Shown here one piece after another: positions 43,594 to 52,132 of a DNA stretch of 64,000 bases (positions within the stretch are counted from its first letter, which is position 1; each line of letters starts with the position of its first letter). The notes beneath the pieces were generated by a model. It did not search any database and was not told the DNA's origin. It saw only the letters and a list, made by a program, of their open reading frames with translations. The position numbers were made by a program, and so were the translations under genes. The stretch lies in the NCBI GenBank assembly GCA_964459305.1, contig CAYWNA010000037.1, positions 1 through 64,000 of the forward strand. The letters run 5' to 3'. The stretch is from CAYWNA01 sp964459305 (GTDB lineage: Bacteria; Planctomycetota; Planctomycetia; Pirellulales; Pirellulaceae).

Positions 43594-43833
43594 ATGCCAA
43601 GATCTAAATCTTATGAGGAATGGGATGTATTCAAAGGTGTAGAGGCAGCTTTTATTGAGCAGTTTAGTGAGCAACCGGGAATAGAGAGAGCTTTTTGTGG
43701 CACAGGGCCCTGTATGGGGCCGTACAACAGCATAGTTGTCACAATAAAACGAAGACAGAAGCGAACCATGCTGCCAAAAGTATTCATGGGTTTTCCAGTG
43801 CTTAAAGAATATCAAAGGAAAAAGAACAAATAG
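43594..43833 (+). CDS. Small AT-rich hypothetical protein
   Basis: 79 aa with a very strong SD (AGGAGGAG, 5 nt before the ATG). The protein is mixed alpha/beta and ends in a basic tail (VLKEYQRKKNK); SKSYEEWDVFKGVEAAFIEQ starts it and GTGPCMGPYNSIVV sits centrally. No family is recognised. The gene and its surroundings (about 43500-43850) are clearly more AT-rich than the rest of the window, which suggests transfer. It is followed at once by an attC-like structure, as in a mobile gene cassette. Confidence 0.6.
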   Translation: MPRSKSYEEWDVFKGVEAAFIEQFSEQPGIERAFCGTGPCMGPYNSIVVTIKRRQKRTMLPKVFMGFPVLKEYQRKKNK

Positions 43834-43889
43834 AACAAAGGGCTGCAAGTCACGCTGCTACGCAGCGGCCATGAGCCCTGACGTTCGGC
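43830..43889. other. attC-like imperfect palindrome after the AT-rich gene
   Basis: The layout matches an integron attC: GAAC (43833) pairing with GTTC (43883), a short spacer, GGGCT (43840) pairing with AGCCC (43874), and a central stem CGCTGC-TA-C-GCAGCG (43853-43867). AAC/GTT core triplets are in place, but the outer box GTTCGGC departs from the GTTRRRY consensus. No integrase gene is in the window. A terminator or other repeat is the alternative. Confidence 0.4.
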
Positions 43890-43923
43890 AAGCAAGGCCT
43901 GGCGTTGGCTGCTGGCAAATCTC

Positions 43924-43942
43924 TTGACACTATTAACGCGTT
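43924..43942 (+). promoter_or_regulatory. Possible promoter/operator of the higBA pair
   Basis: A perfect TTGACA (43924-43929) lies 32 bp before the toxin ATG, followed by the 8-bp palindrome AACGCGTT (43935-43942), which could bind an autoregulating HigA. A good -10 at 17 bp is not visible. Confidence 0.3.
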
Positions 43943-43960
43943 GCGTCATCATCGACTTGC

Positions 43961-44242
43961 ATGATCCAGACGTTCGGCGACAAGGAGACAGAGCGGCTGT
44001 TCCACCGCGAGCCGGTCAAGAGGTTTCCGCCGCCAGCACGACGACTTGCGTTGCGTAAACTGCTGCTTCTCGATGCTGCGGAATCACTCGATGACCTGCG
44101 GGTTCCGCCCGGCAATCGCCTTGAGAAGCTCCGCGGTAATCGCGACGGCCAATACAGTATTCAGATCAACGATCAATGGCGAGTTTGTTTTCGCTGGGAT
44201 GCTGGCGACGCCTACGAGGTGGAGATTGTTGACTATCATTGA
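43961..44242 (+). CDS. higB: HigB-type mRNA interferase toxin
   Basis: 93 aa, RelE/HigB superfamily: MIQTFGDKETERLFHRE start, RRLALRKLLLLDAAESLDDL helices, then PPGNRLEKLRGNRDGQYSIQ and INDQWRVCFRWDAGDAYEVEI, the typical C-terminal strands with RVCFRW. Such toxins cleave mRNA on the ribosome. The antitoxin gene starts 9 bp downstream, the toxin-first order typical of higBA. Confidence 0.92.
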   Translation: MIQTFGDKETERLFHREPVKRFPPPARRLALRKLLLLDAAESLDDLRVPPGNRLEKLRGNRDGQYSIQINDQWRVCFRWDAGDAYEVEIVDYH

Positions 44243-44251
44243 GGCGCACTC

Positions 44252-44581
44252 ATGCCACGACGAAAGCCGATCCCAATCCATCCAGGTGAGATCCTTCTGG
44301 AGGAATTCCTCGTTCCGCTGGGGATCAGCCAATATCGCTTAGCGAAGAGTATCAGCGTTCCACCGCGACGAATCAATGAGATCGTTCGAGGGCAACGGTC
44401 GATAACAGCGGACACCGCCCTTCGATTGGCACGTTTCTTCCAGACAACGGAAAGATTCTGGCTCAACCTGCAGATACGTCACGATTTGGAGCTGGAAAAA
44501 AATCGACTTGGGGATCGCCTCGGTCGTGAAGTCACGACGTTGGCGGGATTCCGTTTGTCTACCTCGCGTCGTGCGACTTGA
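44252..44581 (+). CDS. higA: HigA-type antitoxin, XRE-family DNA-binding protein
   Basis: 109 aa. IPIHPGEILLEEFLVPLGI, then a helix-turn-helix (QYRLAKSISVPPRRINEIVR) and GQRSITADTALRLARFF with ERFWLNLQIRHDLE are classic for HigA/VapI antitoxins. It neutralises HigB and usually represses the operon. The last about 20 residues are unlike the family and may be a neutral extension. The pair sits in an accessory patch next to an AT-rich cassette-like gene. Confidence 0.92.
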   Translation: MPRRKPIPIHPGEILLEEFLVPLGISQYRLAKSISVPPRRINEIVRGQRSITADTALRLARFFQTTERFWLNLQIRHDLELEKNRLGDRLGREVTTLAGFRLSTSRRAT

Positions 44582-44775
44582 ACGACTTTCAAGATCCGCT
44601 TCTGAATGCCGCGTGTCGCGGGGGTCGCTACCATCGAGACATCCCTTGGTCGTCTTTGGCAACCGTTGCGTTTTCCGTGAATCACTGCGTCGAGCAAGGA
44701 CGCGGCACAACGTTCCCAGCGACGCGCGGGCCGTTGGTCCTGCGGTCAAACTAGTTCATGCGACTGCTCTGCAGC

Positions 44776-46881
44776 TCATGGGGCCAAGTCGAGGGCGTAC
44801 AGTTGCGCATCGTGGAGGATGAACTCGATCTTCACCGGTCTGTCGCGCAGGGCGCTCAGAGCGGCCTTCCATTTGGCCGAATGCGTTAGCGAATCGCCGT
44901 GGATGGGTTCGCAGTCGTCGGCATCGAATCCGGGGATGGGTCTGCCGGCTTCGTCGAGCAAACGCACGCGTAGCTGGTCTGCCACGGCGGCGTTGACTGT
45001 CATCTTGTTTCCGGCCAGGATCACTGGCGGCGTGCGGAGTGTTCCGCCGTCGGTGCCGGCATCGCGGGAGACGTAGCGGTCGCGAAGCATCTTTACCAGT
45101 CCGATCTGCCGGCCCTCCCAGCGGTCCATTTTGTGACCATGCTTGTAGCCACCGTAGTAGAGGTAGACTTCGTCACCGACTGGAAGCTGCCAATCGAGCC
45201 ACGCGTGCGCGTGGTCCCAAGCGTTGGGGTCCGGACCGGGTTCGAAGAACGGCTCGATATCCCGGACCCATTGCTCGCCGTCGCGGGTCCAGGCCAGCGC
45301 GGTGTAGCCCACGCCGAACGCGCCGTTCGGTGTCTCCGGCGCGACCCAATCGTCGTGCAGCACTTTGACCAAGCCGAGCATCAACTCGCCGCGGTTCAGG
45401 TAACCCTGCATGGCATAGAACTGGGTGAAGTCTTTGTCCGCACTATCGTCGGCCGTGATGACGTACCAGGGTTTTTGCCAGTTGACCAGGTCCTTGCTCA
45501 CGCTCATCATCGTCGTCCGCCGCTGGCCCTTCCAGGTTAGGCCGGTAGTGAACACGGAAACGGTTGCCTGGTAACGCTTGCGAGCGTCATCCCAGAAGAT
45601 GTTGTTGATGTCGTGGTTATGGCGGAGCACGGGGTAGGGCCGAAACATCGACCATTGGAGCCCGTCGGCGGATACCGCAATGTTCAAACCTCCGCCCGCC
45701 CACCAAGCCAGTTTGTAGCGTTGGGTCGGGTCGGCGAAATCAGGCCCCTCGTCGATTACTGAGGAGCCGAAGTTGATCGCGCCCGGTTCCTCCAGCACGC
45801 GATGCGGTCGAATCCAGTGGATGCCGTCCTCCGATTCCATGTGGGCGAACCGCGCCGTGCCGTCTTGGTGTTTCGCCTTGTAGGTGTTGTACCAGATGCG
45901 AAACCGATTCGTGGCCGGATCGCGAATCACCGTCATGTACGGCGCCACGCAATGATCCTCCTTGCCCGTGATGATCGGGTTGGGGATCTTAGGATCGCGT
46001 GTGGGGCAGTTGACCCGGCGAGTCACGTTGCTGCTTGTCTCGATCAAATAGTCGTCAATGAACAAGTGCGGCCCCGGCTTCAACACGATCGGCCCATCGC
46101 GCCGCATAGGCTTTTCGAGTTTCTGGTAGATGGTCGACTTGAATTCTTCGTCGCCACTGGGGATCGAGACAACCGCGGGCGAATACCCAGCGCCAACCGA
46201 CTTTTTGCCCTGCGCGATCGCCTCGGCAAGTTCCCAATCCTCCTCGGCGTGCCAGAATGCCGAGGCGGGAACCACTTCGCGCGGGACTTCCTTCCATTCC
46301 CAGTAGAGACGCAGATACGAAGGGCCGCCGGATTGGAGGTACTCCACGCGCAGCGGCAGAGTCTGGCCGACGGCGACGCGGATCTTTCCCTGGCGCGGTG
46401 CGTGTGTCGCCCAGGCGTCGATGACGTACTCTTCTCCGACATACAGCCGCATACCGTTGTCGACTTCGGTGGAGAACGTCACCTCGCCGTCCATGGGGAA
46501 CTGAATGCGTCCGATCCAAAGCCGGGAGTAGCCGTTGATCCCCTCAATCTCCAGGTTGATTTGCCTTTCCACGCCATGGCTCTTGATTTCGGTGACCACC
46601 CCGTGGCTCTTGATCTGTTTGTCCACGCCATGCCTACCCGACCGCCGAAGGCCCTCGTCGTCGAAGAAGACATAGGCCAATCCGGGTTTGAGTTCCTCGG
46701 ATGGACGAGCGGCTATTGCCTCTGCATGAACGAACCGATGCGGTAGACATATGGCTACAGCGACCAGCAACAGCAGCAAGCGGATTCTCACATCGTGAGA
46801 AGCTGGAGCTTCTGGGAACGAGAAAACGTTGGAGCTTTCGAGCGAGGAAAGACTGGGAGCGAGGAAGCCCGAAATTCTCAT
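44776..46881 (-). CDS. Secreted PA14 / GH43-like five-bladed propeller protein
   Basis: 701 aa from ATG 46881. The N-terminal 35 residues before the signal sequence (RLLLLLVAVAICLPHRFVHA) are serine-rich and derive from a repeat with a GAAGCT-GG-AGCTTC hairpin, so the original start may be further in. A PA14-type domain (about 70-200) includes EVTFSTEVDNGMRLYVGEEYVIDAW. From about 290 a glycosidase-like propeller follows (PHLFIDDYLIETSSNVTR, FRIWYNTYKAKH, LQWSMFRPYPV), resembling GH43/GH32-type proteins seen in planctomycetes. It ends with a VRLLDEAGRPIPGFDADDCE beta-sandwich. It likely acts on an extracellular polysaccharide; divergent from the serpin-like gene. Confidence 0.7.
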   Translation of the reverse strand: MRISGFLAPSLSSLESSNVFSFPEAPASHDVRIRLLLLLVAVAICLPHRFVHAEAIAARPSEELKPGLAYVFFDDEGLRRSGRHGVDKQIKSHGVVTEIKSHGVERQINLEIEGINGYSRLWIGRIQFPMDGEVTFSTEVDNGMRLYVGEEYVIDAWATHAPRQGKIRVAVGQTLPLRVEYLQSGGPSYLRLYWEWKEVPREVVPASAFWHAEEDWELAEAIAQGKKSVGAGYSPAVVSIPSGDEEFKSTIYQKLEKPMRRDGPIVLKPGPHLFIDDYLIETSSNVTRRVNCPTRDPKIPNPIITGKEDHCVAPYMTVIRDPATNRFRIWYNTYKAKHQDGTARFAHMESEDGIHWIRPHRVLEEPGAINFGSSVIDEGPDFADPTQRYKLAWWAGGGLNIAVSADGLQWSMFRPYPVLRHNHDINNIFWDDARKRYQATVSVFTTGLTWKGQRRTTMMSVSKDLVNWQKPWYVITADDSADKDFTQFYAMQGYLNRGELMLGLVKVLHDDWVAPETPNGAFGVGYTALAWTRDGEQWVRDIEPFFEPGPDPNAWDHAHAWLDWQLPVGDEVYLYYGGYKHGHKMDRWEGRQIGLVKMLRDRYVSRDAGTDGGTLRTPPVILAGNKMTVNAAVADQLRVRLLDEAGRPIPGFDADDCEPIHGDSLTHSAKWKAALSALRDRPVKIEFILHDAQLYALDLAP

Positions 46882-47029
46882 ACTGCTACCCTTTACGTAT
46901 TCGTGAGCCGTTAGACAAAAGGGCCACTTGGTCAACAAATCGATAACGGCTGCCGGATCTACGGCAGGTTGGTTGCTTCGAACTCGTGGGACTGATACAT
47001 TCGCAATTGTACAATGAAATGAGCCTCGA

Positions 47030-49111
47030 ATGCTCTCCTATCTAATTAGCTTACGTTCGCGGATCTTGTTGATTAGTCGCGTCATGGTAGCCGTGCGTTT
47101 CGATTTCCTTCAGTGGATTCTACTCGGATGCCTGGCCTTTCAAGGCTTCGCGCATGGGGCCGACGAGGAAAAGGAGTCCTCGGCGGATAGACTCGAAAAC
47201 GCGATCGACTGTCCATCGCTTTTCTTTAGCACCTCCGGAGCGTACTGTCTCCGTATCGAACCATCGGCCATGAATCGTCCAACACCTGATGGGCCGGCGG
47301 GCTGGAAGGCACTCGTGATCGACACGACCAACGAACGGCTCGTGTGGAGTGCAGATATTGAAGAGGCTCTGACCGGCACCGTGTCTGACGACGGCGAGTC
47401 GTTTGCGATCCTATGCCGCGCGGCGGAGAACGATCGAGCCGATCGCGGCTCTGCGCTGACTGTTCATTGCGTTGTCCGTGCCGGAGAACGTCGAACCAGG
47501 AGCATCAAAGGGCTGCAAGTCGCGGAGCAGGCTGAGTCCGATTCGGACCAACTGTTCCTCCTCGGTCCGCGATCAGAGGGCGAGGATGCGCGCGTGACCG
47601 TGGCGACGGGAAGCGGCTTTTCTTGGCAAATCGCAATGTCGGCCGGTGACGGCGAGGTGCGATTGGCCGACAGCGACCACCCTCTGCGCGTTTATGTGAA
47701 AGATTCGAGCGACCGCATTTTGGCGGCATCCTATGTCAGTTGGAGGCTTGGCGCCCGCACATTTGCTGAAGCGATGAAGCGCGATCCGCACCGTAATGTC
47801 GCGGTATCTCCTATCGCCGCTGCGCTCAGCATGGCAACTCTCGACGCGATTGCACTGAAGAAGGAACCGTTCGAACAGCCGAACGCCGGTGGCGGAATGA
47901 AAGTCGACCATGACGCGATGGTCACCGGCCTGCAGGACGCAGGTTTCTTCGGCGTTTGTCGGCCTGGGAAGTCATTTTCACCCGTTGCGGTTGACGGCCG
48001 GATCTACCTGCCGGCTGATCCCGGCATACCACCTGCTCCGGGCTCGGAGAGCAGAAGAGTGCGCGTTCTGGCGATCAACGGCGCCAAGGTCCTTTCGCCG
48101 ACCGAATTCTGGTCCCGACAGCTCGGCTGTGAAGCGGTCCTTGCCCGCACCCTTCGCGACTACCGATCGTACGATCAAATGATTCCGTTGGCTGTTCCGG
48201 GACAGGACAACGTTAGCCGTCCTGCTGGCGGGCATGGCGCCGTACGTTGCCAGACCGTTGTCAGGCTGAACATCTCGCGCGAACCGGACGCCGAAGCCCT
48301 GGCCGACCTGCTCAGCACGCCGGCGATTCGCGTGGATGGAAGCAGCCAGGTTCGGACGGCAGTCGACCGCATCCTGCGTGGGGCGCCTCGCGCATCGCCC
48401 AAAGCCGAGGATGTCGCCCGTGATCCTCCATCGTCCGTCTTATCGCGATTGTCGATCGACACGCGGCTTCAGGTTGCCCTCGGCTGGGTTCAGCCATTTG
48501 AACCCGACGCCACGTCAACTGCGCAGTTCAAGACTTCCTGGCATGATGGTTCGGGAAAGTCGGTGCAGATGATGTCTGGGAACATGCTGGCCGCGCGGGT
48601 TCTGGCGGGTGATGGTTGGAGAGCGGTCCGCTTGCCGTTGGAGAAGGGCCGGTATTGGTGCGTTTTTTTGATCGCCGACGACGAGCAAACCGATCACCGA
48701 CTTGGAAATCTACTTCTTTCAGAAAACGGTCTAACCTTGCTTCTGGCTGGGCAGTGGAAAGCGGAACCTGTCAGATGCGAATTGCCGAAACTCTCGAATT
48801 GGGATATAACCCACGACCTGTGCCGTGGTACAGGCGAAGGTTTGCCGAGAGCCTGGCAGGACGATTTCCGATCGCGCCTTTGTCCCGGCGATCCACTTTC
48901 GTTGTCCGCGGCTCGGCACCGAGTTGAGTTGACCCTGGATGAAACCGGAGTTTCCTTTCGCGCGAGAGACTACCTGGATTTCTCTGCCCTCGGCGGAGAA
49001 CAGATTCGTTTCGATCGGCCCTTCTTCGCGGTCGTGTATGAGACTGGCACAGCGTTGCCATTGCTGCTGTTGCGGGTAGTGGATCCAACGCAGGGAGGGC
49101 CGACCGAATGA
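47030..49111 (+). CDS. Secreted serpin-like protein with N-terminal extension
   Basis: 693 aa if started at 47030; ATG 47084 gives a better signal peptide (FLQWILLGCLAFQGFAHG). Residues about 45-236 are an unrecognised beta-rich region. From about 237 the chain follows the serpin fold: SWRLGARTFAEAMKRDPHRN, VAVSPIAAALSMATLDAIA (compare NVFISPLSISxAL in serpins), and the C-terminal pattern ELTLDETGVSFRA ... FDRPFFAVVYETGTALPLLL, then RVVDPTQ (compare FxxDHPFLFxIRDxxTGxILFxGRVxxP). The hinge lacks the Ala-rich stretch of inhibitory serpins, so inhibition is uncertain. It precedes a DUF2330-like gene (64 bp) and a caspase-like protease gene on the same strand. Confidence 0.65.
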   Translation: MLSYLISLRSRILLISRVMVAVRFDFLQWILLGCLAFQGFAHGADEEKESSADRLENAIDCPSLFFSTSGAYCLRIEPSAMNRPTPDGPAGWKALVIDTTNERLVWSADIEEALTGTVSDDGESFAILCRAAENDRADRGSALTVHCVVRAGERRTRSIKGLQVAEQAESDSDQLFLLGPRSEGEDARVTVATGSGFSWQIAMSAGDGEVRLADSDHPLRVYVKDSSDRILAASYVSWRLGARTFAEAMKRDPHRNVAVSPIAAALSMATLDAIALKKEPFEQPNAGGGMKVDHDAMVTGLQDAGFFGVCRPGKSFSPVAVDGRIYLPADPGIPPAPGSESRRVRVLAINGAKVLSPTEFWSRQLGCEAVLARTLRDYRSYDQMIPLAVPGQDNVSRPAGGHGAVRCQTVVRLNISREPDAEALADLLSTPAIRVDGSSQVRTAVDRILRGAPRASPKAEDVARDPPSSVLSRLSIDTRLQVALGWVQPFEPDATSTAQFKTSWHDGSGKSVQMMSGNMLAARVLAGDGWRAVRLPLEKGRYWCVFLIADDEQTDHRLGNLLLSENGLTLLLAGQWKAEPVRCELPKLSNWDITHDLCRGTGEGLPRAWQDDFRSRLCPGDPLSLSAARHRVELTLDETGVSFRARDYLDFSALGGEQIRFDRPFFAVVYETGTALPLLLLRVVDPTQGGPTE

Positions 49112-49175
49112 ACGATCTCGACCGATCGGAACGTTGTCACTTTCACTTCTTCACGGAACTAGATTGGAGGACACT

Positions 49176-50261
49176 ATGATGAACCGACATCGTTACCTTG
49201 TGGGTACCATTTCCATGTTGTTGGTCGCATTGACGCTTGCTGCTTTGCCATCGATAGCGAGTGCAGACTGCGGTCAATTCCTGATCGTGACGCGCGTTCG
49301 CGTGCGCGTTAATGTCATCGTCCGGCCGCGACCGTACTATCCACCACCGCCGCCATCCATTCCGAACGTCAACATCTCTCAGAACGCGCAAATCAACCAG
49401 ACTGCGAATGTTCGTCCCAGCGTGCCCCCGCCACCACCGCCTGCAATCTCCGCGTATCCCGCGCCCTCCGGTTGGCGGGATGAAGTCGAAGTCCGCGGGC
49501 GCTCGTTCAAGGAGCCGAATCAGTATGCGGTGGTTGCCTGGAATGGCAAGGAAGAGATTCTCTGGCTGAGCACGAAGCAGCAATCGACTGCACCGGGAAA
49601 GGGAGCGGCGCTAAGCATACTGCCGCTGCCTGGGCGCCCTATTTCCGTGACACAGGGCAAAAAGAACTTGTTCAAGAACGCTAAAGCAGCGTACTACGAC
49701 AAGATGGACGCCGGAATCCGGCCGCCGCTGATCGAGGCGACGATTGGCGCACACAATATCTTCGTGCTGGAAGGAACCTCGGTGGACGACCTGCTGAGCG
49801 AGGTCAAAGACTATGTGACGAAGAAGTTTGACGACCAGGCGGAGGCTCTCATTCCCGGCGGAGCGCAAGACGTGTTGAAACGCTACATAGCCGGCGGCTT
49901 TAAGTACTTCGCGTTCGACTTGATTAAGAGCAGCGACGAGGCTGACGTGAAAGTCCCGATCCAGTACCGATTCGAGAGCGATTGTGCCTACTATCCGCTG
50001 TACATCAGCCGATTGGGAGGCACGGGCAACACGTCCGTGGAAGCCGTTGTCTTCACAAAAGGCGGACTGGCGCAATCGAAAGCAGGCAGTTTGCCCTTCG
50101 ACGACTTTGGTGCTTCCAGAAGCGTGCCTTTCTCGCAGGCGGAGCTTTCAACGTTGGATGCCGACCTGGGGCAGTTCTTCGGGAGCGATGGCTGCCGCGG
50201 TCGAATGTGGACCGTCGAAGGGAAAATGGATGGATTCAAAGGTGATATCATGGCGAGATAG
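49176..50261 (+). CDS. Secreted DUF2330-like protein with Pro-rich segment
   Basis: 361 aa from ATG 49176 with GGAGG 6 nt upstream and a signal peptide ending SIASA. A basic beta strand (VRVRVNVIVRPRPYY) is followed by two poly-Pro runs around an Asn/Gln-rich stretch (NVNISQNAQINQTANVR). The main domain (about 105-330) has YAVVAWNGKEEILWLSTKQ, then ALSILPLPGRPISV, and later FESDCAYYPLYISRLGG and SVEAVVFTKGGL, in the order seen in DUF2330 proteins. Function unknown; it lies between serpin-like and caspase-like genes and may act with them. Confidence 0.55.
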   Translation: MMNRHRYLVGTISMLLVALTLAALPSIASADCGQFLIVTRVRVRVNVIVRPRPYYPPPPPSIPNVNISQNAQINQTANVRPSVPPPPPPAISAYPAPSGWRDEVEVRGRSFKEPNQYAVVAWNGKEEILWLSTKQQSTAPGKGAALSILPLPGRPISVTQGKKNLFKNAKAAYYDKMDAGIRPPLIEATIGAHNIFVLEGTSVDDLLSEVKDYVTKKFDDQAEALIPGGAQDVLKRYIAGGFKYFAFDLIKSSDEADVKVPIQYRFESDCAYYPLYISRLGGTGNTSVEAVVFTKGGLAQSKAGSLPFDDFGASRSVPFSQAELSTLDADLGQFFGSDGCRGRMWTVEGKMDGFKGDIMAR

Positions 50262-50302
50262 GGCTGTTCCAGTCCATCTCTCGCTGTCTTGTTGCCCAAG
50301 TA

Positions 50303-50355
50303 CACGCGGAATCACGGGGTAGCCGGAGATCGGCAGCACACCGTGATTCCGTGTG
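50303..50355. repeat. 15-bp inverted repeat upstream of the caspase-like gene
   Basis: CACGCGGAATCACGG at 50303-50317 pairs with CCGTGATTCCGTGTG at 50341-50355 with one G-T pair. It lies in the 220-bp gap between the DUF2330-like and caspase-like genes, where it could attenuate read-through. Confidence 0.6.
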
Positions 50356-50481
50356 GTGGTCGACTGTTTTGATCCGGTCAGCCTCGCCGATCGGTTGCCA
50401 ACCTCGCCGTGGATCTTCGTCGAGAGCCCCGGCGGAGGGCGAATCATGTACTGTCTTTCCTGAGGAGGGAGATCTAAGGCC

Positions 50482-51768
50482 ATGTATTCCTATCGTCGCA
50501 GTCTGGCAGTGTACTGGTTGGCATCGATCGCGTTGTGCATATCGCTTGCACCCGGGGCGTTTGCCGATGACGCCCGCAGACTTCACATCATCATCGCGGC
50601 CGACACGAAGACCCCCGATGTCAAATGGGGAGCGAACTTCGACGGATACCGGATGTATCAGTACTTCTTGTACGCCGTGCCCTATGCCCGCCGCGGGGAC
50701 ATCGATGTGCTGCACGGGAATGTGCTGAGCGAGAACAACCTCCTCCAGGCAATTCGTAACCGAGATATCGCAAACAACGATGCTCTTCTGGTTTACTATT
50801 GCGGCCATGGAGCTTTCTACGGCCACCAACACGCCTTGGATTTGCCCAGCGGAGACAGACTACGGCGATCCGTAGTGCTCGACACGATGAAGCAGAAGGG
50901 CGCTCGACTCAACGTACTGCTGACCGATAGCTGTGCAAACGAACAGGAGGGGGCTTTGGCCAAGGCCGCGGGAGCGCCGGACATGAACCCACCTTATCTC
51001 GCCCGAAACGTCTGTCGCTACCTGTTCTTTCGCAGTGCGGGATTGGTCGACATCAATTCGGCCTCCCGCGGGGAAACGGCTTTCAGTAACAAGGCACCAA
51101 GAAACGAAGACGGCTCGCGCCCCCAGTATGGCGATATGACCGCGCACGGGGGACTTTTCACTAGCGAGTTGGTCAAGGTGTTCACGATGGACGACGAATC
51201 ACTGCGCGAGCAGGCAAAATACCTAGGATTCAGCACCTCTGATTCTAAGATTACCTGGGATCTCGCATCAGGCGTGCTCAAACGCGGGACCGATGAGGCG
51301 TTCAAAATGCTGAAGAGTAATCTGCAGTACCGGGGGCTTCCGATCGCTCAGAAGCATCAAATGCCGGCAGTCTTTTCGGTGGCTTCCATCAGAGGCGATG
51401 CCCTGTCGAGCAAAATAGACTACCGCGTCGGCATTCGATACCAGCAGGGAAATGGTGGGGCTCGCATCACTACTGTCTATCGGGACACGAACGCGGAGTG
51501 GGTGGGGTTGCGGCCTGGCGATACCATCGTTGGGTTTCAGCCTTTGGAGAGCGCGTTTTGGCAGGCCTTTGGCTACTTCGCGAATCGCGATCGAGGAAGA
51601 ATCCGAATCTCATCGATCAACGACATGACCAACGCCATGTGGCGGGATCTGGAACAGGCACCGGGTCTGCAATCGGCCGTAGGTCCAGGGATGTGGAAGC
51701 TAAGGGTACGGCGAGGAGGCAGCGAGGAGACCCTCACGATCTACGTTCCTTGGCCGACTCACCGATGA
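50482..51768 (+). CDS. Secreted caspase-like (clan CD, C14) protease with PDZ-like tail
   Basis: 428 aa with a signal peptide (about 1-28, ending PGAFA). The caspase/metacaspase dyad is intact: YYCGHGA (His109) and LLTDSCAN (Cys151), each after a hydrophobic strand (LHIIIAAD, NDALLVYYC, RLNVLLTDS). Residues about 325-425 look like a PDZ-type domain (ITTVYRDTNAEWVGLRPGDTI ... ETLTIYVP). Secretion plus a peptide-binding tail suggests a periplasmic or extracellular protease. It follows serpin-like and DUF2330-like genes, and serpins are known protease inhibitors, including of caspases (viral CrmA). GGAGGGAG lies upstream, but its distance to the ATG is long. Confidence 0.8.
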   Translation: MYSYRRSLAVYWLASIALCISLAPGAFADDARRLHIIIAADTKTPDVKWGANFDGYRMYQYFLYAVPYARRGDIDVLHGNVLSENNLLQAIRNRDIANNDALLVYYCGHGAFYGHQHALDLPSGDRLRRSVVLDTMKQKGARLNVLLTDSCANEQEGALAKAAGAPDMNPPYLARNVCRYLFFRSAGLVDINSASRGETAFSNKAPRNEDGSRPQYGDMTAHGGLFTSELVKVFTMDDESLREQAKYLGFSTSDSKITWDLASGVLKRGTDEAFKMLKSNLQYRGLPIAQKHQMPAVFSVASIRGDALSSKIDYRVGIRYQQGNGGARITTVYRDTNAEWVGLRPGDTIVGFQPLESAFWQAFGYFANRDRGRIRISSINDMTNAMWRDLEQAPGLQSAVGPGMWKLRVRRGGSEETLTIYVPWPTHR

Positions 51769-51812
51769 GTTGCCCCGCGGCCGGTGAGGAACAGCACATT
51801 TGCTCGTTTGAC

Positions 51813-52132
51813 CCGCGGACAAGTCTGACCTGTAGCCGAACTCGCCAGAGTTTGCCCTAGCGTTGCAGAAAGACTGGCGAGCGGGGGACGTTAGTCCCCT
51901 GATTTTCAACGGTGAAGTGATCGTCATGGAGTAGTACCCTGACTTCACGTTTCGTGAAGTCTAGCAACGTACGACAATAGTCCGTTTTGCGCAACAAATC
52001 AGGGGACTAACGTCCCCCGCTCGCCCTCAGGAAATGCAACTGCAGGGTTTGGTCTTTCCCTACGCTGGCCAAAGTCTGGCGACTTCGGCTACATACGAGA
52101 AAAAAGGTCAATCCTGGCCGCGGACGGTATAG
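51813..52132. repeat. GTAG palindrome element split by another palindromic element
   Basis: The left end (CCGCGGACAAGTCTGACC at 51813, GTAGCCGAACTCG at 51832) and the right end (CCAAAGTCTGGCGACTTCGG... to 52092, GGTCAATCCTGGCCGCGG to 52123, then ACGGTATAG) match the element at 33332-33452. Between them a partial arm ends near 51880, and an unrelated 150-bp palindrome (51876-52025) interrupts it. Confidence 0.85.
51876..52025. mobile_element. 150-bp palindromic MITE-like element nested in another repeat
   Basis: Perfect 30-bp terminal inverted repeats, 51876-51905 (GGCGAGCGGGGGACGTTAGT...) and 51996-52025. Each arm contains its own hairpin, GGGGAC-GTTA-GTCCCC. The 90-bp centre holds a 9-bp hairpin, GACTTCACG-TTT-CGTGAAGTC (51941-51961). 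No coding capacity. Complementarity stops exactly at 30 bp. Confidence 0.85.
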
